Of a DNA stretch of 64,000 bases, positions 61,001 to 64,000 are shown one piece after another (within the stretch, counting starts at the first letter, position 1; each line of letters begins with the position of its first letter). Made by a program: the position numbers and the translations under genes. The stretch comes from Pipra filicauda (taxonomy: Eukaryota; Chordata; Aves; Passeriformes; Pipridae). The notes below the pieces were generated by a model. The model was given only the letters and a program-made list of their open reading frames with translations. It ran no database searches and was not told where the DNA came from. The stretch covers positions 310,001 to 374,000 of the forward strand of contig NW_024104361.1 in the NCBI RefSeq assembly GCF_003945595.2, given 5' to 3'.

Positions 61001-61762
61001 TTCTGGGAAGCCACTGTTTCTCTTCCCTCTCTCCAAGTGGGAAGTGCCTCCTTTCTTTTTGCCTGCGCCTAGGGCATGCATCTCCCTACACCCCAGGAGA
61101 GCCAAGAAACCACTTCAGCAAAGCTTTCCCCCCTGCACCGGGCTCCCCACTTGCTCTCAGCTGAGGTGCCACCCCCTGAACCTGCCTGGCTGTTCCAAAA
61201 CCCTGGGGACAAAAAAGGCTCCTGAAATAAACACGCACATCCCTGTCCTCTCCCACAGCAGCGCCCAGGGCATTGAGAACCCCGTGTTCGAGGAGGTGCC
61301 GTCGGCGAGCGCGGAGCCGCGGCCCCGGCCCCAGCTCTCCTACATGGCCAGCCGGCTGCCTTCCGAGTCCGGCCGGCACCTGCTCTCGGAGCCCAGCACC
61401 CCCCTGTCCCCCCCTGGCCCCGGGGAATGCTTCTTCCCAACGCTGGGTGAGTGATGCTGAGCCCCCTTGGAGACCACTACAGGAGAGGAGGGAAGGAAAG
61501 GGGAGGGGGGGGAGGGAGTGAAGGGGAAAGGAGGGAGTGAAGGGGAAAGGAGGGAGTGAAGGGGTGTTAAATACCAGCTGCGAACTTTGTGTTATGTGGG
61601 ACATCAAGCCCTATGGCTTAGAAGATGGGAAGGACCCAAACCCTCTGTTTTCCATGCAAAAGCAGAGTTTGGCCGCTCCCTTCAGCTGCAAGCTGGACTA
61701 ACATCCCTGGTCTGCCCTTTCCAGATCCAGTTCCTGACTCACCGAATTCTCTGAAAGCCTAA
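52016..61762 (+). CDS. VSIR: V-set immunoregulatory receptor (VISTA), complete
   Basis: Type I membrane protein of the B7/CD28 group that dampens T-cell and myeloid activation. Exons: 52016-52079, 56735-57181, 57885-57932, 59251-59358, 60811-60838, 61259-61446, 61725-61762, giving 921 nt and 306 residues (human 311). Signal peptide in exon 1 ([11 protein letters not shown]), a single V-type Ig domain (about 25-165) with the YCC motif ([12 protein letters not shown]), a short stalk exon (QNCTF), TM helix (about 190-213), and a tail with QGIENPVFE and a conserved [13 protein letters not shown] block. The Ig domain is rich in histidine. The tail ends SLKA, unlike mammals (FEVI). The start is chosen from the signal peptide and the phase-1 donor CACG|GTAAGC. 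Confidence 0.96.
52080..56432 (+). other. VSIR: VSIR intron 1, nothing recognised before the CR1
   Basis: A 4.35-kb stretch of unique-looking sequence between the signal-peptide exon and the CR1. No exon or RNA gene is recognised. Confidence 0.5.
56433..56630 (-). mobile_element. CR1 fragment in VSIR intron 1
   Basis: Starts ACAGAATCCTGGAATGACTT, then GGGTTGGAAGGGACCTTG and later CTTCCAGGGATGGGGCAG, the reverse complement of a CR1 3' end. It lies about 105 bp before exon 2. Confidence 0.88.
56735..57181 (+). CDS. VSIR: VSIR exon 2: IgV domain
   Basis: A 447-nt exon holding the whole V domain. It begins after TTCTCCCCCCAG with [11 protein letters not shown] and NVTLTC, and includes KTWY and DSGNYCC. 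Paired histidines cluster at ELHHD, GRHHE, ERHHG and PDHHG. Sequons include NVT (twice), NST and NLT. The residue before VCPEG is Cys, where human has Tyr. Confidence 0.94.
59130..59190 (+). mobile_element. Short CR1 3' end in VSIR intron 3
   Basis: Ends ACAACCTAAACAGTTCTGTG followed by ATTCTG, matching the CR1 sense 3' terminus. Only about 60 bp is recognisable. It lies about 60 bp before exon 4. Confidence 0.65.
59251..59358 (+). CDS. VSIR: VSIR exon 4: transmembrane segment
   Basis: Encodes [19 protein letters not shown] and the rest of one hydrophobic helix, then [11 protein letters not shown] as the stop-transfer start of the tail. This is the most conserved part of the gene compared with mammals. 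Confidence 0.95.
61511..61564. repeat. G-rich 19-bp tandem repeat, about 2.8 copies
   Basis: Unit GGAGGGAGTGAAGGGGAAA repeats at 61,511, 61,530 and 61,549 (last copy partial), in VSIR intron 6 about 65 bp after the exon 6 donor. Its G tracts could fold into G-quadruplex. Confidence 0.9.
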
Positions 61763-63420
61763 AGACCCCCGAGGAAACCACATCCTGCAGACCATGCCAT
61801 GCTCGTCCAGCCGAGACCCCCGAGAGGGTGGCAGGGCCAGGGGCAGCAAACCCTTAAGATCTGAAGCTGTGTGCAGGATCCCTGCCCTTGTCTCCCATCC
61901 TGCCTCTGCCCTGGGACTGGAAGTGAACCCCTCTTGTCCGGAGTTTGATTTTTAGCTACCTGTTTCCATGGAGAAGAGCATGGCTTTGTACTGCTCACAT
62001 TTTATGTACTAGCTGAAAATTGAGGATGTGGGAATGGAAGGATGTCCCATACCTGGAAACTTCCCTGAGGATTTAATTTATTGCCAGGGTTTTAAGATCT
62101 GCAACATCAACATGTTCCTGCATCCTTGACTGAACATCCTCTCTGGGAGTGGATGGTAAAGTACTTTATCCAGCATGAAACCAAACAGGGTCACCAGCCA
62201 ACCCTGTACTACCTTTTTCTCTGCAAAACAGGAAGGGGAGAGGCTCCCTGCTGCCACTGGAGCCCTCCTTCCCTGCCAGCCTTTTGAGATGGCCATGGAC
62301 TTAGGATGCTGCCGCCTTTTCAGCTGGACACATGCCAGGAGGAGCCTTATTTCTGCTGCAGTTTTATCCTTGTCTTGGGATCAGGGGAATTTATCTCTCT
62401 GTTTGTTTCATTATCAGTGCTGATTAAAAGGAAAAAAAGGATGTTTATTGTTTTCATTTGTTTGGTTGTTTTTTTTTTCAAATGCCTATCAATTAGAAAG
62501 TTCATCTGGAGGATGTTGGAGGATGTTCCCGTGATGTGGCTGAGAGCCTGGGTGGAGAGTGGAGGCATAGGAATGCAACAGGCAGTGGGAAATGCCATGG
62601 ATGGATTTCCCTGAGCCTCCTGGGGCCAGCATGGCCAGAGCAACCAGCCCTGGGGCCACTGTGAGAGGACACTGTGATGCCCTGGGGGTTGTACAGGTGC
62701 CCTCTCTTCATCTGAACCCAGCAATGCTTATTCAAAAGTGGCCGTGGGTCAGGCTCCAGAGTGAGACTCAGCTCTGACAAGGAGATAAAAGGTTGTGGTA
62801 GACACTGTTTCTCCAAGAGTGTGTTTGGTTTTGGGTTTTTTTTCCTCTCTTGCTTCTGTTTTTGTTGTAAAGTGGGTAAAAAAATCACCACGAGACAAAC
62901 AAAAACATTAGTCATATCAAAACAGTGTCAGACCCAAGCAGTAGCTGTACCAGGCAGCGTGCCAGGGCAGAGCATCCCCGGCAGCACCCCAATTCCCACA
63001 CTACGGGCTGGAGGAAACAGTGTTTGCTTCTGGAATGGGCTTGGGGACACACTGAGCTGCTGCAGGATGTGATTAAACCAGCATTGGTTTCAGCAAGAGC
63101 AACTTCAAGATGGTTCAGGGATGAAGGAGAAGGCTGCACCCCCCACCCCCCCCATACCTCGGATGTAACTTCCTGAGCACAGGACTGGGGCTTTATTGCC
63201 ACCCACGGCTCAGTCCCTTACCACCTCTGCTGGGGAAACTTTCCCAGTGCCTCCGGCGCTTCCCTCTCCCTTCCCTCTCCCTGTCCCAGCAGCTGCAGCT
63301 GGAAAGGCACTCCAGGATTCTGACTGCCCCCGGGCCCTAACCGCTTTGAAACCCTCTCCAAGTCCCTCTGGTTGCTAACGAATGCATTGTTTGATGACAG
63401 AATAAAGCTTTGTCGGAAAC
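61763..63420 (+). other. VSIR: VSIR 3'UTR with poly(A) signal
   Basis: The best AATAAA is at 63,401-63,406, giving a 3'UTR of about 1.65 kb; an ATTAAA near 62,424 is an alternative. No coding region is recognised in it. Confidence 0.55.
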
Positions 63421-64000
63421 AGGTTTTGCTCTGTGCAGCAGGAATCTCATTTTTCGGGATATGCAGTGCTGCAGGCAAAGGTGAGCTGAGCAGCCATGCT
63501 CTGCCAGAAGCACTGGTGTGGCATGTTGGGGCACTGAGTGGCATCAGGGACCGTTTCCCACCTGGAAAACTTGCCAGAAGGAAAACTAAAGACTTCTAGA
63601 AAGAAGAAATGATGGTTGCAGGTGGTTCCTGCAATTCCCACAGACACCAAGACCTTCCAGTTGTAGCTCACCTGCTTGGGAAGGTTTTCTTCCCTGCAAT
63701 GCTTTTTGGGGTAAACATTTTCCTTTAATTACCAGCATTTTATCCTTTTGTCCCTGCATTTCCAGCTCCCAAGAGCATCTTCTTGGCTAGTCTACGCTCC
63801 ATTGCTGTTCTAGGTATCCCAGATCATCGTGGGACTTCCAAGTCCTCTCCCAGCTCTGTCCTCTCTGCCTCTCCTCACTCAGAAGGCCAAATCTCAAAGC
63901 ACATGGACAAATTACAAACAATTTTCCCCTTTTGTGCACTGTTGCATCAGCCTGGACCTACTTGTGAAACCATAATTTCTGGCAGCCAACAAACCCCTGA
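63421..64000. other. Sequence beyond VSIR; nothing recognised
   Basis: The last 580 bp continue the CDH23 intron. I see no exon or repeat. Confidence 0.5.

Larger units (their letters stand above)
50377..64000 (-). other. CDH23: CDH23 intron hosting VSIR (continues beyond window)
   Basis: No further cadherin exon is found up to the right edge. Long minus-strand open frames here (for example at 51.7-52.6 and 56.5-57.4 kb) are shadows of VSIR or GC-rich sequence. VSIR lies within this intron on the other strand, as in human. Confidence 0.85.

Noticed and set aside
1..64000. CRISPR arrays, operons, bacterial-type elements, tRNA or rRNA genes
   Set aside because: None seen; the window is intron-containing vertebrate DNA. 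I may miss small intronic snoRNAs or microRNAs, which cannot be called by eye.

Overview
This window comes from a vertebrate nuclear genome, almost certainly a bird. Coding sequence is split into short exons with GT-AG introns. The dispersed repeats are CR1 LINE fragments, the main avian retrotransposon. The gene order (PSAP, then CDH23 in the opposite orientation, with VSIR nested in a CDH23 intron) matches the human chromosome 10q22 block. I cannot name the species. A decayed RTE-like LINE at about 5.65-7.1 kb would fit one of the few bird lineages reported to carry AviRTE, but that family assignment is my inference.

Layout. 1-9,899 is most probably PSAP intron 1, AT-rich, with one CR1 and the RTE-like element. 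9,900-21,107 (+) holds PSAP exons 2-15, including a 9-bp microexon; exon 1 is not in the window. Its 3'UTR runs to about 23.3 or 23.75 kb. 24,068-31,617 (+) is a complete 15-exon, 522-codon paralog of PSAP. It lies head-to-tail just downstream, in GC-rich sequence with short introns, and has the same exon phases and four intact saposin domains. 33,328-50,376 (-) carries the last 32 coding exons of CDH23: roughly the last twelve cadherin repeats, the transmembrane segment and the whole cytoplasmic tail. 52,016-61,762 (+) is a complete seven-exon VSIR (VISTA) lying inside the next CDH23 intron, which runs off the right edge. I confirmed exon phases by adding lengths: the paralog totals 1,569 nt, the CDH23 portion 5,241 nt and VSIR 921 nt, all divisible by three. 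PSAP totals 1,532 nt, which is 2 nt completing a codon begun in exon 1 plus 510 codons including the stop.

Roles. Prosaposin is a secreted and lysosomal precursor cut into saposins A-D, the activators of sphingolipid hydrolases. The paralog keeps the domain plan but has lost the saposin B glycosylation sequon. CDH23 is the upper part of the hair-cell tip link and ends in a PDZ-binding tail. VSIR is an inhibitory immune receptor. The genes are not functionally linked; their proximity is ancestral synteny.

The most notable observation is the intact tandem prosaposin paralog. It conserves even the 9-bp alternative microexon with its NAGNAG acceptor, and it has two candidate 5' ends. I could not search databases, so I cannot say whether it has been catalogued.
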